DNA of 64,000 nucleotides from Myxococcales bacterium (GTDB lineage Bacteria; Myxococcota_A; UBA9160; UBA4427). Position 1 is the stretch's first letter; each line of letters begins with the position of its first letter. The stretch is from contig DUCN01000082.1 in NCBI GenBank assembly GCA_012959805.1, positions 1-64,000 of the forward strand, in the 5' to 3' direction. Positions 8,933 to 20,300 of the stretch are shown piece by piece. A program made the position numbers and the translations under genes. The notes under the pieces are model-generated. The model saw only the letters and a program-made list of their open reading frames with translations. It ran no database searches and was not told the origin of the DNA.

Positions 8933-9061
8933 ATGGTACGAAGAAACAGATTTTCACAAGAAGTACGGGAGCGGGCAGTTCGGATGCTCGGAGAGCATCG
9001 GGCCGACTACCGCTCGGAGTGGGAAGCGATCCGCTCGATCGCAGAGAAGATCGGGATCGTG
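8933..9061 (+). pseudogene. IS3-family OrfA transposase, N-terminal remnant
   Basis: ATG 8933, preceded by GAGAGGATGGAG, opens about 42 residues typical of the helix-turn-helix OrfA of IS3-group elements: [18 protein letters not shown], then [13 protein letters not shown]. Homology stops at about 9061, where the expected CSxETLRRWV recognition helix is missing; the open frame continues to 9196 with unrelated sequence. OrfB is absent here. With the OrfB scars at 502-612 and 38016-38140 it shows past IS3 activity. Confidence 0.75.
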
Positions 9062-9173
9062 ATGTCCTCTTCGATTTCGGAGGCGGCGTGTTTCAGCTTC
9101 GTGGACGCGCCGATTCTTGGCGAGGGAGTACTTGCCGACAGCGAGTCGAATCTAGAGCGAGGCTTCGAAAGGA

Positions 9174-10178
9174 CTAGGCGGTCGAAGCTTGGTTGAGTGC
9201 GCGAGCCGCCGATGCCGATGGTGACGCCGCGATGACGACTGCCCCGTTTCCACTGCGCTCGGTTTGATCGTGTCGAGTCGTGTTCGCGCGACGCAAGTCT
9301 TCGGGGCTGGTGGGTGGTAGGCCCGCTTCAGATGCACGTTTCTGGCAGGCGATGTAGATCGCCTGTTCGGACAGCTTGCGACGCTCGATGCGACCGCCTT
9401 TGTTCACGGGATTGAAGAGCGGCCCGGGCTCGCCTCCTCGAATCGCGATCCATCGTTCGAGAGCCGAGCGCGCATCGTCGTTCGCAATGAAGACGCGTTC
9501 TTTTCGCCCGCTGTGTGTGCCGACCCGAAGGCGGCCCGCGGCGAGGTCATAGTCCAGTAACTCGAGCGTGACCGCTTCCGAGCGTCGAAGGCTCGCGCCA
9601 TAGAGGAGGGCGAGTAGCGCCTCGTCTCGCGCGCCTGCAGGTCCCTTGTCTCCGCGGCACGCTTGTGCAAGTTGGCGAAGTTCGAGGAGCCCGAGCCTTG
9701 GGAGCTTTCGGGGAGAGGCACCGCGTGCTGGCGGTAGATCGATTGCACGTTGATAGGCCTCGGCGGACATCTGGCCCTGCCGCCAACTCTGCTTGAGAAC
9801 CCCTCGTAGAGCAGCGAGATATTTGTTGGCCGTCGCGGGTGCGAGGCTCGAGATCAATCGCGTGCGCAGCGCAGCCGTGTGTTCGTTGCGAAGGTTATGC
9901 CATGGCAGGTCATGTGCATCGCAGCGCCCTTGGGAAGCCCAACCAGCTAATCTGGCCAGGGCTTCGCGCATCGTACGACGCGATCCCTCGCCGAGCTGTG
10001 AGAGGTAGGCGGCTGCAGGGTCAAAGTCCTCCGCGGACTCCGGGAGTCGGTCTACGCCGACATTCTCGATCGGCCACGCAGCGGCGGCGGCCGCCTCCGT
10101 GCCAGCAGGGGTGTCAACCGTCGGGAACGTGTCTGTTGCGATTGGCCTATCGGTCCGTCGCTCGGTTTCTGTGGACAT
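9174..10178 (-). pseudogene. Tyrosine recombinase (integrase), catalytically degenerate
   Basis: 334 residues from ATG 10178 with AGGAG upstream. The N-terminal SAM-like core-binding domain (about residues 40-120) reads RTMREALARLAGWA and SSLAPATANKYLAALRGVLK. The catalytic domain follows, with ARDEALLALLYGASLRRSEAVTLEL holding the first catalytic Arg. The C-terminus is damaged. The HxLR motif appears as SPEDLRR with His replaced by Glu. About 30 residues that should carry the second His and helix are missing. The position of the nucleophilic Tyr reads TTRHDQT, so Tyr is replaced by His. It is therefore unlikely to recombine DNA. It was probably the integrase of an old mobile island bordered by the IS3 scar. 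Confidence 0.75.
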
Positions 10179-10334
10179 TCTCGTCTCCTGTTTGCCGCCT
10201 GGATCTGCACAAAACGGGTCCCCAAGTTTCGTCGAACTCCCGGTTGGTCGGCATCGGGGAAAACGCCTAAGCACGCTGTTTAAATGCGCGCGGCCTAACT
10301 CAGTATTCGAGACGGTTCCGCCGATAACGGAACT

Positions 10335-10808
10335 ATGCGAACTGGTGCCTTTCAAGCAGGAATGATCTTGGCCGCTCTCATCATGGGCACCTTTGTGACT
10401 CTCGAGGGCGAGAATATTGTCAAGAGCATGGGGGTGATCGAAGAGGAGACGATTCTGGTCTTCGTGATTCCGGTCCCCGAGAATGCTGCACGGATCCGAT
10501 CGGTTGTTTCGCCCGACCGCGTGATCTGGGAGGGCGAAGCAGGATTCGCGCTGGTCGGCGATCGCGTCATCACGTCGAGCCTCGATTCCGCGGGAGAAGT
10601 CATCAAAGGCGCTGGATGGATCGATCGACCCATCCAGATTGTGACCCTCGCGGCGAACCCCGACGAAGAGAGAGAAGGCGGCACTGCAGATCCAGCCTCA
10701 CGCGAAGCGCGGCGAGAACGTCTACTGGGTCTCGTGAGCAAGCCGACGCTCAGCCGTGGTGAGCAGGTGTTCGTACTCGCCGCTATGAATGGCGGAATCG
10801 AGATCTAG
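10335..10808 (+). CDS. Hypothetical protein with N-terminal hydrophobic segment
   Basis: 157 residues, family not recognised. Residues 8-22 (GMILAALIMGTFVTLE) form a short signal-like or membrane segment. The middle alternates short beta-like stretches (IRSVVSPDRVIWEGEAGFALVGDRVITSS), and the end is charged and helical. Codon usage matches the neighbours. Its stop shares the four bases CTAG (10805-10808) with the stop of the convergent gene on the other strand. A small inner-membrane or periplasmic protein is plausible; no function can be assigned. Confidence 0.6.
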   Translation: MRTGAFQAGMILAALIMGTFVTLEGENIVKSMGVIEEETILVFVIPVPENAARIRSVVSPDRVIWEGEAGFALVGDRVITSSLDSAGEVIKGAGWIDRPIQIVTLAANPDEEREGGTADPASREARRERLLGLVSKPTLSRGEQVFVLAAMNGGIEI

Positions 10809-11983
10809 GTTTCGTCTTCGCTCGGCCCGCGCTGCTTGAGCGCGCTGTTTTCCTGATACCACTCGATCGTATTCTGCGCTTGGGAGCGTTCGCTCTCGAG
10901 AAACTGCTCGATCGCTGCACCGAGCCGCGGGTCCGCCAGGTAGTGTGCGCTGTAGGTGGGGCTCGCGTCGAATCCGCGCATTTGTTTGTACTCACCCCCC
11001 GCGCCCGGCTCGAATCGAGCGAGCGAATGTTCGATGCAGTACTCGACGGCGGCGTAATAACAGACGTTGAAGTGCAAGTGCCGAACCATCCGGGTCGCGC
11101 CCCAGTAACGTCCGTAGAGGGCATCGCCCTTTTGAACATTGAAGGTCCCCGCGATCTTTTCGCCCGATTGCTCTGCGATGATGAAGACCAGACGATTCTT
11201 GAAACGATCGATCAGCCGCTCGAAGGCTTCTCGATTCAGATATTGGCGTCCCCAGGCCCGCGACCGAATTGTCGAGAGATAGAACGTGTACATGGGGTCG
11301 ACCAACTCAGCCGAAATCTCGTCACCCGCGTACGACCGGATCGTGACTTCCTGGCGCTCCATCTCCCGGCGCTCACGTCGAATCTGGTTTCGTCGCTTGC
11401 TCCGAAAAGCGCCAAGGTAATCGTCGAAGCTGGCATTGCCGTGGTTGTGCCAGTGGTATTGCAAGCCAATCCGCGTATGGAAGCCCAGGCCTTGCAGGGC
11501 CTCCGCTTCATCGGGAAGGCAGAAATTGACATGCACACTGGATAGGTCGTTGCTCACGCAAATCTCGCGCAGCGCCGCGGCGAGTCGTTCGATCCAGAGC
11601 TTGCGATCGGCGCCTGGACGAACGAGAAAACGCGTGCCAGTCACCGGAGAAAAGGGCACACCGACTAAAAGCTTTGGGTAGTACTCGATTCCTGCCCGAT
11701 GCGCGGCGTCGGCCCAACTGAAGTCAAAGACGAATTCGCCTTCGCTGTTGGATTTCAAGTAGAGGGGGCAAGCGGCGATCAGACGGCCGTTTTCTCGCGC
11801 GACCAGCGGCTTTGCGGACCAGCCCGACTCTTCTTCCAGGGTTCCCGCGCTTTCCAGCGACGCCAGGAAAGTCCATTCCACAAACGGAGACCCACCGGCC
11901 ACCATCGCGTCCCATTCATCTTTGGGGAGAGACGCGACCCCCTCCTCGAGTTGGATGTCAATTTGCTGGGTGTCGGCGGGCAT
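10805..11983 (-). CDS. Peptidogalycan-biosynthesis-type acyltransferase (GNAT/FemAB-like, COG3146)
   Basis: 392 residues from ATG 11983; upstream codons of the open frame lack support. The sequence fits the COG3146/DUF482 family with a double GNAT-like fold. Visible hallmarks are SPFVEWTFLASLE near the N-terminus, VHVNFCLPDEAE and GLQYHWHNHGNASFDDYL in the middle. Further on are FRSKRRNQIRRERREM, then ALYGRYWGA and FEPGAGGEYKQMRGF. The family is annotated as acting on peptidoglycan or lipid precursors by transfer of aminoacyl groups, but substrates are not established. It is convergent with the preceding hypothetical gene and divergent from clpS. Confidence 0.85.
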   Translation of the reverse strand: MPADTQQIDIQLEEGVASLPKDEWDAMVAGGSPFVEWTFLASLESAGTLEEESGWSAKPLVARENGRLIAACPLYLKSNSEGEFVFDFSWADAAHRAGIEYYPKLLVGVPFSPVTGTRFLVRPGADRKLWIERLAAALREICVSNDLSSVHVNFCLPDEAEALQGLGFHTRIGLQYHWHNHGNASFDDYLGAFRSKRRNQIRRERREMERQEVTIRSYAGDEISAELVDPMYTFYLSTIRSRAWGRQYLNREAFERLIDRFKNRLVFIIAEQSGEKIAGTFNVQKGDALYGRYWGATRMVRHLHFNVCYYAAVEYCIEHSLARFEPGAGGEYKQMRGFDASPTYSAHYLADPRLGAAIEQFLESERSQAQNTIEWYQENSALKQRGPSEDET

Positions 11984-12074
11984 GCGGCTGGAGTGTAGCC
12001 GGGAAGTGCGGTCATCCACGCTGCGACGGAGGAGACTTGCGAGCTATGCTGATTGTGTGAATTCACGAGACAGC

Positions 12075-12436
12075 ATGGACCCATGGTTGGCCGCAGACCC
12101 CCCGGGACCGAACGATGACCCGCCGCCCTTCGATCCGGGCAAGGAAAGGCATCGGGAGGTCGAGACGAAAGAACGCGCCAAGTCGGCCCGGCCGCCGAGG
12201 TTCAAGGTGATCCTCTATAACGACGATTACACCCCCATGGAATTCGTCGTGCAGATTCTCGAAAAAGTCTTTCGGAAGGGTCCTTCCGCGGCGACACAGA
12301 TCATGTTGCAGATCCATCGGGGTGGCATGGGCATCGCGGGTGTTTACGTTCTCGAGATCGCGGAGACGAAATCGACGACGGTGCAGAGGATGGCCGAAGA
12401 GAAAGGGTACCCGCTTCGCTGCGGGGTGGAGAAAGA

Positions 12437-12440
<4 letters not shown>
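12075..12440 (+). CDS. clpS: ATP-dependent Clp protease adaptor ClpS
   Basis: 121 residues from ATG 12075; an in-frame GTG at 12057 is an alternative. After a proline- and charge-rich tail of about 40 residues, the conserved adaptor core begins with FKVILYNDDYTPMEFVV. This contains the NDDYTPMEFV loop that binds N-degron residues and the ClpA N-domain. HRGGMGIAGVYVLEIAETK completes the fold. ClpS delivers N-end-rule substrates to ClpAP. It overlaps the start of clpA by four bases (ATGA), the usual clpS-clpA operon arrangement and a sign of translational coupling. Confidence 0.95.
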
Positions 12441-14692
<2,252 letters not shown>

Positions 14693-15299
14693 TCAGCAAG
14701 TTATGCGGGGCTGCTTTGTCTACGGCGATTGGGAATCGACCCCATCTTCGTCCTGCGATTTTGGTCTCGACACCGTTCGATACGCGGCAGTACGGTTGTT
14801 CGGAAACGATGTCTATCAGCTCGCGGCTTTAGATTTCTGGAAGGGTTTCACGCACGAGTCTGGCTGCCTCTGTCCGCGACGTCACGGAAGGTGGAGATTT
14901 AGGCCGCACTCCAGGGCGCCGTTTCTTCAACACCGCGCAGCATGAACAGAAGCCATTGCTCCCAGTTGGCGAGTAGCTCTCGAATTCGCGATTCGGTTTC
15001 CGGTGGGCTCTAGATAATTTCATTAGACACTTGATTGACGAGTGCCGTGCCGGGTACACGGCGCACGCTGATTTCAGTGCACACGATCAGCGAATATGAG
15101 CAGTCGTTAGGCCGCGAGGGGAATGCCAGTTCGAATCCGCTCTATCCCCCCCCGAGCCGCGATCGAGCGACAACTGAAGTGATCACAGTTCACAGATGCC
15201 CCGTGAACAAAAAATCCCGATCGCCCGACCCCCAAAAAAGGAGATGGAGCAGGGCAGGGCGTTAGGTTAGGTGCTTGCGCTCGCCGCGACTCCCGGCAC
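14693..15299. other. Long intergenic region with mobile-element debris
   Basis: No intact gene. On the minus strand at about 14900-15010, roughly 34 codons (PETESRIRELLANWEQW, then LFMLRGVEETA) resemble a short piece of a Fic-family protein, ending at a stop near 14901; this is a weak match. A GTTCGAATCC string at 15130 resembles a tRNA T-loop but its stem does not pair. The right end runs into a transposase remnant. Confidence 0.35.
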
Positions 15300-15860
15300 G
15301 CCGATTGCGTAGTGGCTTCGATGCAAGCCCGGTCCGGCGACGACGATCCGATCGCAGCGGACGACCCAATGCTCGCGATGCTCGGCGCGTCCTCCATACG
15401 ATCGCTGATCGCGACAGCCCCCGAAGCGGGGGAGCGGTGGTGTCGTCTCGGGGACCGGGTGGAGCCAGGAGCCTCTACCCCGCCGCGCTGTGTTCGACAC
15501 GGCGGGATGAGCCTGTCCGCCGATGTGGCCGTGCCCGCCCACGATCGGTAACGACTCGAGGGGTTGTGCCGATAGGTGGCTCGTCCCCCGCTCGCACTCG
15601 ATCGGCTCGAGGCGACGAACGACCTGCGTGTCGCCTGAAGGCGCCGTGGCGCGACGGGACGCACTTCGTGAGGGAGCGCTATGAACTCCTTGAGCGCCTA
15701 GCTCCGTACTCGGAAGCTGGCGCTTCCTCCTTCCACCGCCCCGGGCGCATCAGGTTCGGTATCACGGGGTGCTCGCGCCGTGCGCTAGCGAGCAGGTTGG
15801 CCGGCCACTCCGTACTGGTACCAGTATCGCGGGGCAGGCCGAGGCCGCTTCTCCTGTCTC
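15300..15860 (+). pseudogene. IS91-like (Y2) transposase, decayed C-terminal part
   Basis: Fragments in three frames follow one another in the order expected for the C-terminal half of IS91-group putative transposases. At 15312-15551 comes DDPMLAMLGASS, then GDRVEPG and GGMSLSADVAVPAHDR. After a stop comes RLEGLCR, another stop, then VARPPLALDRLEATND (about 15575-15640). Next, in another frame, are RLKAPWRDGTHF and YELLERLAP (about 15635-15705), and in a third frame PPRAHQVRYHGVLAPCA (about 15738-15790). At least two stops and two frameshifts are needed, and the zinc ribbon and catalytic tyrosines are missing. It is non-functional. Confidence 0.75.
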
Positions 15861-15867
15861 GGTACGC

Positions 15868-17665
15868 CTAACGAATGCGCTTGATCCATTGATCCGCCGC
15901 GTCGAGTCGGGGATCGAGCTGCGACACGGTCGCTTCGGTGATCCGCGCGATCCCGACTATTCGATTGAGGTCGGCGTTGATCTTGGCGTGGGTCTGTCTG
16001 GTTCGATGGACCAGTATGCGAACTCGCGCGCTATTGAGTTCTCGGAGTTTTCGCTTCCGGGAGCGCGGGGAAATGTCCGTGTCGGGTTCGAGGGTCGGCG
16101 CGGGGATCTCGGCCTCGAAGGTGGGCGCCGTGAGAGAGAAGCGGGCGGAGTCGGGCGGCCGGTCGGATTCTTCGGTCGCAAGATCCGGTATCTCCTCCTC
16201 GCCGTTCTCGGCCGCTACCCCAGGCTCTTCGAAGATCGTCTGTTGCTCGAGCGGTCGCCCGGCTTCATCGAGGGGGACCGCCGCGATGGCCGAGAAGAGA
16301 GACAGCTGATCCTCGGGGTCCACCTCTTTGGGTTCCGCAGCTTCTTCTCGATCTTCGAGATCGTCTTGCGAGTCCGGTTTTCGGAGACTATGGCGGCGCT
16401 GTTCGGCGATGCGAAGGGCAAAGTCACGCAAGCGAAGGTCGTCGGGGATGAACATGTACGCGCGTTGATGTCTGGCCGGGCCGCTGACCCGAACCAAACG
16501 TCCCACCGCTTGGCGAAAGAAAAGGTCCGTCACAGTGTTGGTGGCGTAGACGCCGACACGCAGACGTGGGATGTCGACACCTTCCGAAACCATACGCACG
16601 GCAACCAACCACATCGAATCATTCTCGTGAAACGCGGCGATCTTCTTCGATGCGTCTGGGTCATCGGAGGTGGCGACTGTTGCCCGAACACCCAGCCGAT
16701 CCTTCAGGATCCGCGCGATCCCGCGAGCATGATCCTGGTCGATCGCAATTACCATGCCGCCGGCTCGCGCATCCGCGCGGCGTAGATGCATCAACTGATG
16801 ATGTGCCTTGCTGAGCACGGCGGGCAGCCATTCGCCGGAGAGGTCGAGGGCCGTGCGCAACCGCTGGCTACCCAGGGTTCGACCAATCTGGTCGTCGAAG
16901 CTCGCGGAATGGCTGGAGCCATCGGGCGACGTCCACTCCATGCGTCCGTTGATGCGCGGGAAGTACACGGCGCGAACAACCTGGCGGGTCGATCAAGGCT
17001 TCGCCATAGCCGTATTCATAGTCGGGTTGCGCTTCTTCTCCGGCGTAACGAACGAACGGGATCGCACTCTGGTCCGAGCGAAAGGGCGTTCCGGAGAGGC
17101 AGAGTCGGAGTGGCGCCTTTTCGAAGGCTGTGCGGATACCGTCGCCCCAGGACCGTGCGTCGGCGGCATGATGGACCTCGTCGAGAACGACGAATGCTTG
17201 TCTCACGAGCCGACGTAGCGCGGCGGGGTTGGCCGCGACTTGTTGATATGTGACCGCGACACCGTGGACATCCGAGGGCAGGGTGCCATCGCTGGCAGAC
17301 CACTCCGGATCGAGATGAATATCAAATTTCTCCGCCGCGAGAGCCCATTGGAGTTTCAGATGTTGCGTGGGGACGACGACCACGACGCGACGCATTGTTC
17401 GCGCCACCAATGCTTGATGAATCGCCGCCAATGCGAACGTCGTTTTGCCAGCGCCAGGGGTGGCCACCGCCAGAAAACTAGAGTGGACTCGGGCGTCGAG
17501 CTTGGAGAGTGCCTCGATCTGCCATGAACGAAACCGAATCCGCGCAGCCAAGAATGGAATCCCCGATAACTTGTCGAACCGGACCGGGCGGCCGTGTTCG
17601 GAAGTGGAGATCGCATGCGGGGGGAGCCGCGACCCCTGATCGGGGGCGGCGACAGTAGGGCCCAA
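15868..17665 (-). pseudogene. DEAD/DEAH-box helicase split by a single-base frameshift
   Basis: Two overlapping minus-strand frames together encode one superfamily 2 helicase of about 590 residues. The first part (17665 to about 16985) has FRSWQIEALSKL, Walker A ATPGAGKTTFAL, motif II DEVHH and motif III SGTPFRSD. The second part (about 16980 to 15868) has motif V RMVSEGVDIPRLRVGVYAT and motif VI FFRQAVGRLVR, plus an acidic variable tail. One extra base near 16981 separates them: deleting it would join YGYGEALIDPP directly to VVRAVYFPRINGRMEW. Either the gene is recently inactivated or this is a consensus error. The start is TTG 17665. It lies beside a transposase remnant. Confidence 0.8.
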
Positions 17666-18089
17666 GTGGGACGAATGCGACCCGTCGAAGCTAGAAAAAT
17701 GATATTGAAACGAAACCCGTGCATTTGCATCCCTGGACTCTCTCGGTTTTCTCGGGCTCGACCCTGGGTTGAGAATTCGCTCCGATCGATCTCATGACAG
17801 GAGGACCGATCGACATGCCCGCTTCTATCAAGTCCGAAAGATCGAGGCGCCGTAGGCCAGTCGGCGTGCTTCTCTGGCTGATGTGCCAAAAGGATGGAAT
17901 GTCGAAGGCACGCGGTCGGTTACGTCTATCATGCAGTTCGAGCATTGGCTGGCTGGGCTGTGAAGCCTCCGAAGAAACCGAAAAAGATCATCATCAAGGA
18001 GCCCTGATTGCCGGGCGGGGCTGACAGGTCCAATCACCGCGCCTCCACCGGTTTTTCGCGACCTTCTCGGCTTCCCAGCCTCGCTGTAG
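17666..18089. other. Intergenic region, no recognised gene
   Basis: Several short frames overlap without family resemblance. A 37-codon plus-strand frame at 17894-18007 ends in a lysine-proline-rich tail (KPPKKPKKIIIKEP) and has AAAAGG directly before its ATG; it is too short to support as a gene. No terminator was clear. Confidence 0.35.
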
Positions 18090-18878
18090 ATGTTCTCCTC
18101 GTCGGAATTCGCTAACGCTTGGAGCATGGCTGGTTCGTCGACGCATGAACATCCTCTAGACAACCCCGTTTGGCACGCACTACGGGGGCGGCTCTCTCGA
18201 TTTGCCGCTTCGCATTCAACCGATGAGTTGGTCCATTTTGATTCTGAGGTCAGCATCTTCAGTGCAGTCGAAACACTGGATGATGCGTGCTGGAAGAGGG
18301 TGGCCGAGCTCGTTGGGCCGGAAGGAGTTTGCGGGTTCTTTAGGGATGTTATTCCGCCATCGCCAGCGGGTTGGGAAGAGCATTTTCGTGCGCCGTGTCT
18401 GCAGATGATCGCGGCCGACGTGGCTGCACCATCCGGTGTCGAAGTAGTCCGCCTTGGAGCCGATGATGCTCCGGAGATGTTGGCGCTCGCGAACTTGACG
18501 GAGCCAGGGCCCTTCGCGATTCGAACCTTTGAGTTGGGGCTTTATGTAGGTGTTCGCCGCAATGGAGATCTGCTCGCGATGGCCGGTGAGCGTTTTAGAG
18601 TCCCCGGATTCGTCGAACTGAGTGGAGTGTGTACTCATCCCGATGTGCGTGGAGAAGGTCTGGCCGGCGAGCTGACGCTGAACGTAGTGCAGTCGATTCG
18701 CGCAGGCGGGGACGAGGCGATGTTGCATGTGCTCGAGACGAATGAGAATGCGATCCGGCTATATCAGAAGCTTGGATTCGTCGCGCGTCGATCCGTCGAT
18801 GTCGTTTTCGCGCAGTGGCATTATTCCGATTGGTGCCCGAGTGAGGACGAGTCCGAATCACTCAAAGGAGGACGATGA
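18090..18878 (+). CDS. GNAT family N-acetyltransferase (FR47-like)
   Basis: 262 residues. The C-terminal half (about residues 110-250) is a GNAT domain of FR47 type. VELSGVCTHPDVRGEGLAGEL supplies beta 4 and the acetyl-CoA pyrophosphate loop (R-x-x-G-x-G/A), and MLHVLETNENAIRLYQKLGF is the conserved motif B. The N-terminal half is a degenerate GNAT repeat or unknown substrate domain. It overlaps the PhyH gene by four bases (ATGA), so the two are translationally coupled, and it begins the glycosylation locus. The acceptor could be a sugar amine or small metabolite. ATG 18126 is a possible later start. Confidence 0.88.
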   Translation: MFSSSEFANAWSMAGSSTHEHPLDNPVWHALRGRLSRFAASHSTDELVHFDSEVSIFSAVETLDDACWKRVAELVGPEGVCGFFRDVIPPSPAGWEEHFRAPCLQMIAADVAAPSGVEVVRLGADDAPEMLALANLTEPGPFAIRTFELGLYVGVRRNGDLLAMAGERFRVPGFVELSGVCTHPDVRGEGLAGELTLNVVQSIRAGGDEAMLHVLETNENAIRLYQKLGFVARRSVDVVFAQWHYSDWCPSEDESESLKGGR

Positions 18879-20074
18879 AGCAAGTCAGTCAGACTTTGGT
18901 GAGCGGAGCGTCCGCCGTCCCGGTCAGTGCGGACGAAGGCGGGCTCTCCCTTTATTCTGACCAGGTTCGTTCCTGGCGGGAGAATGGCTTCGCCTTTGTC
19001 GACGGGCTGTTCCCGACCGATTTGATTGAGCGAGCGCGAGCGGAATGCATGCCTCTTTTTCCGTCGCCGGGTAGTCCAGAGAGCGAAGCGGTGACGGATT
19101 ATGGGAGCATGGGTGTGATGGAGTTTCCGTCTCCGTCGGACGCGATCAATGAAATCACGCTCCATCCACGTTTGCTGATGGCGATTTCACAATTGCTCGG
19201 GCTTCGAATTCGAGACCTGCGCCTGACACAGAGCGAGGCGTGGCCCAAATATGGCCACACACGGGAGGCGGAGAGTCCCCTCGACAATCAGGACCAGCGA
19301 ATGCACGTCGATTATCCAAATCATACGCTGACGCATCCCGCGGATTGGGATCAGCCCGAAGCGGTCTCGATTCTGATCTATTTCGATTCAGTGGAAGAGT
19401 GCGGCGGTGCGACGGAATTCGTTCCTCGTTCGGGTGCCGATGATCCGGCCTACCAGGGGCCGCTCGTGCGGACTCCAGGGATGTCCGGGCTGAAGTTTTT
19501 GAATGACCGGGACGCCGCGGAGGCCTATCTACGGGAGGTCGCTCCGGAAATCGCGCGTTGGCGTGAGGAAAGCCTCTACTCGAAGGCGAGATCCGTTCGT
19601 TATCAACCTGGAAGTGTCCTTTTCTATCGGCAGGATCTGTGGCATCGCGGAACGCCCATGCGCGCGGGCGCGGTTAGGCTGTTGCATAACATCACGTATC
19701 GTCGCGCCGACTGTGAATGGATCAGCACCGTCCATCAGGGTTGGGCGTGGGCCATGTATCGGGCTTCGAAAGTGATGGTCAGACGATTGGCGGAGAGTTC
19801 AGTGGACCAGCGGTGCGTACTCGGCTTTCCCGCGCCCGGACATGCGTATTGGACTCGTGGAACGCTGGATGCGGTGCGCGCTCGCTTCGAGTCGTGGGGG
19901 ATGGAGATGGCGCCCTACGAGGCCGCCTGGCTGGATGGTGTGGATGAGGAGTCGGATGTGAAACGGGATGCCATCGCTGTGAATGGGGCGGTGAGTCGAG
20001 ACGATCTGCTTCGCGAGAATGCGAGCCTAAGAGAAGAACTCAATTCGCTTCGGAGGGATCTGGACCGCGACTGA
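18875..20074 (+). CDS. Phytanoyl-CoA dioxygenase (PhyH) family protein
   Basis: 399 residues, preceded by AAAGGAGGACG, a strong ribosome site. The PhyH double-stranded beta-helix domain (residues 25-280) shows WRENGFAFVDGLFP near the N-terminus, the HxD iron ligand pair in RMHVDYPNH and a distal HRGTPMRAGAVRLLHNITYR containing the third iron ligand and the 2-oxoglutarate-binding Arg. An Fe(II)/2-oxoglutarate hydroxylase reaction is expected. The last 20 residues (LLRENASLREELNSLRRDL) form a leucine-zipper-like coiled coil, unusual for the family and a possible dimerisation element. It is coupled to the upstream GNAT gene; the substrate is unknown. Confidence 0.9.
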   Translation: MKQVSQTLVSGASAVPVSADEGGLSLYSDQVRSWRENGFAFVDGLFPTDLIERARAECMPLFPSPGSPESEAVTDYGSMGVMEFPSPSDAINEITLHPRLLMAISQLLGLRIRDLRLTQSEAWPKYGHTREAESPLDNQDQRMHVDYPNHTLTHPADWDQPEAVSILIYFDSVEECGGATEFVPRSGADDPAYQGPLVRTPGMSGLKFLNDRDAAEAYLREVAPEIARWREESLYSKARSVRYQPGSVLFYRQDLWHRGTPMRAGAVRLLHNITYRRADCEWISTVHQGWAWAMYRASKVMVRRLAESSVDQRCVLGFPAPGHAYWTRGTLDAVRARFESWGMEMAPYEAAWLDGVDEESDVKRDAIAVNGAVSRDDLLRENASLREELNSLRRDLDRD

Positions 20075-20300
20075 CCTCACGAGCGACTTTTCGAAGTGCA
20101 AAGACTCCAGTTGCAGAACTGCTTTGCGTTCGCATTGGGATGGCATTTTTCCTGTTGCCAACCGAATTCAGGCCTTCGGCAAGTCGCTCGCTGTTCTTGG
20201 CCGCGAACTGCTCATCCTGATACGATCCCTCTGAGTGCTGGGGTTTTGAAGGCCGCCCACGTTTGGCGAAAAATGCGCGACAGGGGCAACCAGCAAAGGG

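Noticed and set aside
15090-15170. tRNA-like string GTTCGAATCC near 15130
   Set aside because: The T-stem would have two mismatches of five and no matching acceptor stem was found 70-90 bases upstream.
15100-15275. Integron attC-like GTTAGGC/GTTAGGT cores (also near 6630 and 15260)
   Set aside because: No paired inverse cores with the right spacing, no integron-type integrase with its extra alpha helix, and no cassette array.
15107-15664. 185-codon minus-strand open frame
   Set aside because: Low-complexity Arg/Ser-rich composition with no family match; the plus strand holds an ordered transposase remnant that explains the region.
17894-18007. 37-residue Lys/Pro-rich small ORF
   Set aside because: Only a weak ribosome site and no homologue could be recalled; not enough to call a gene.
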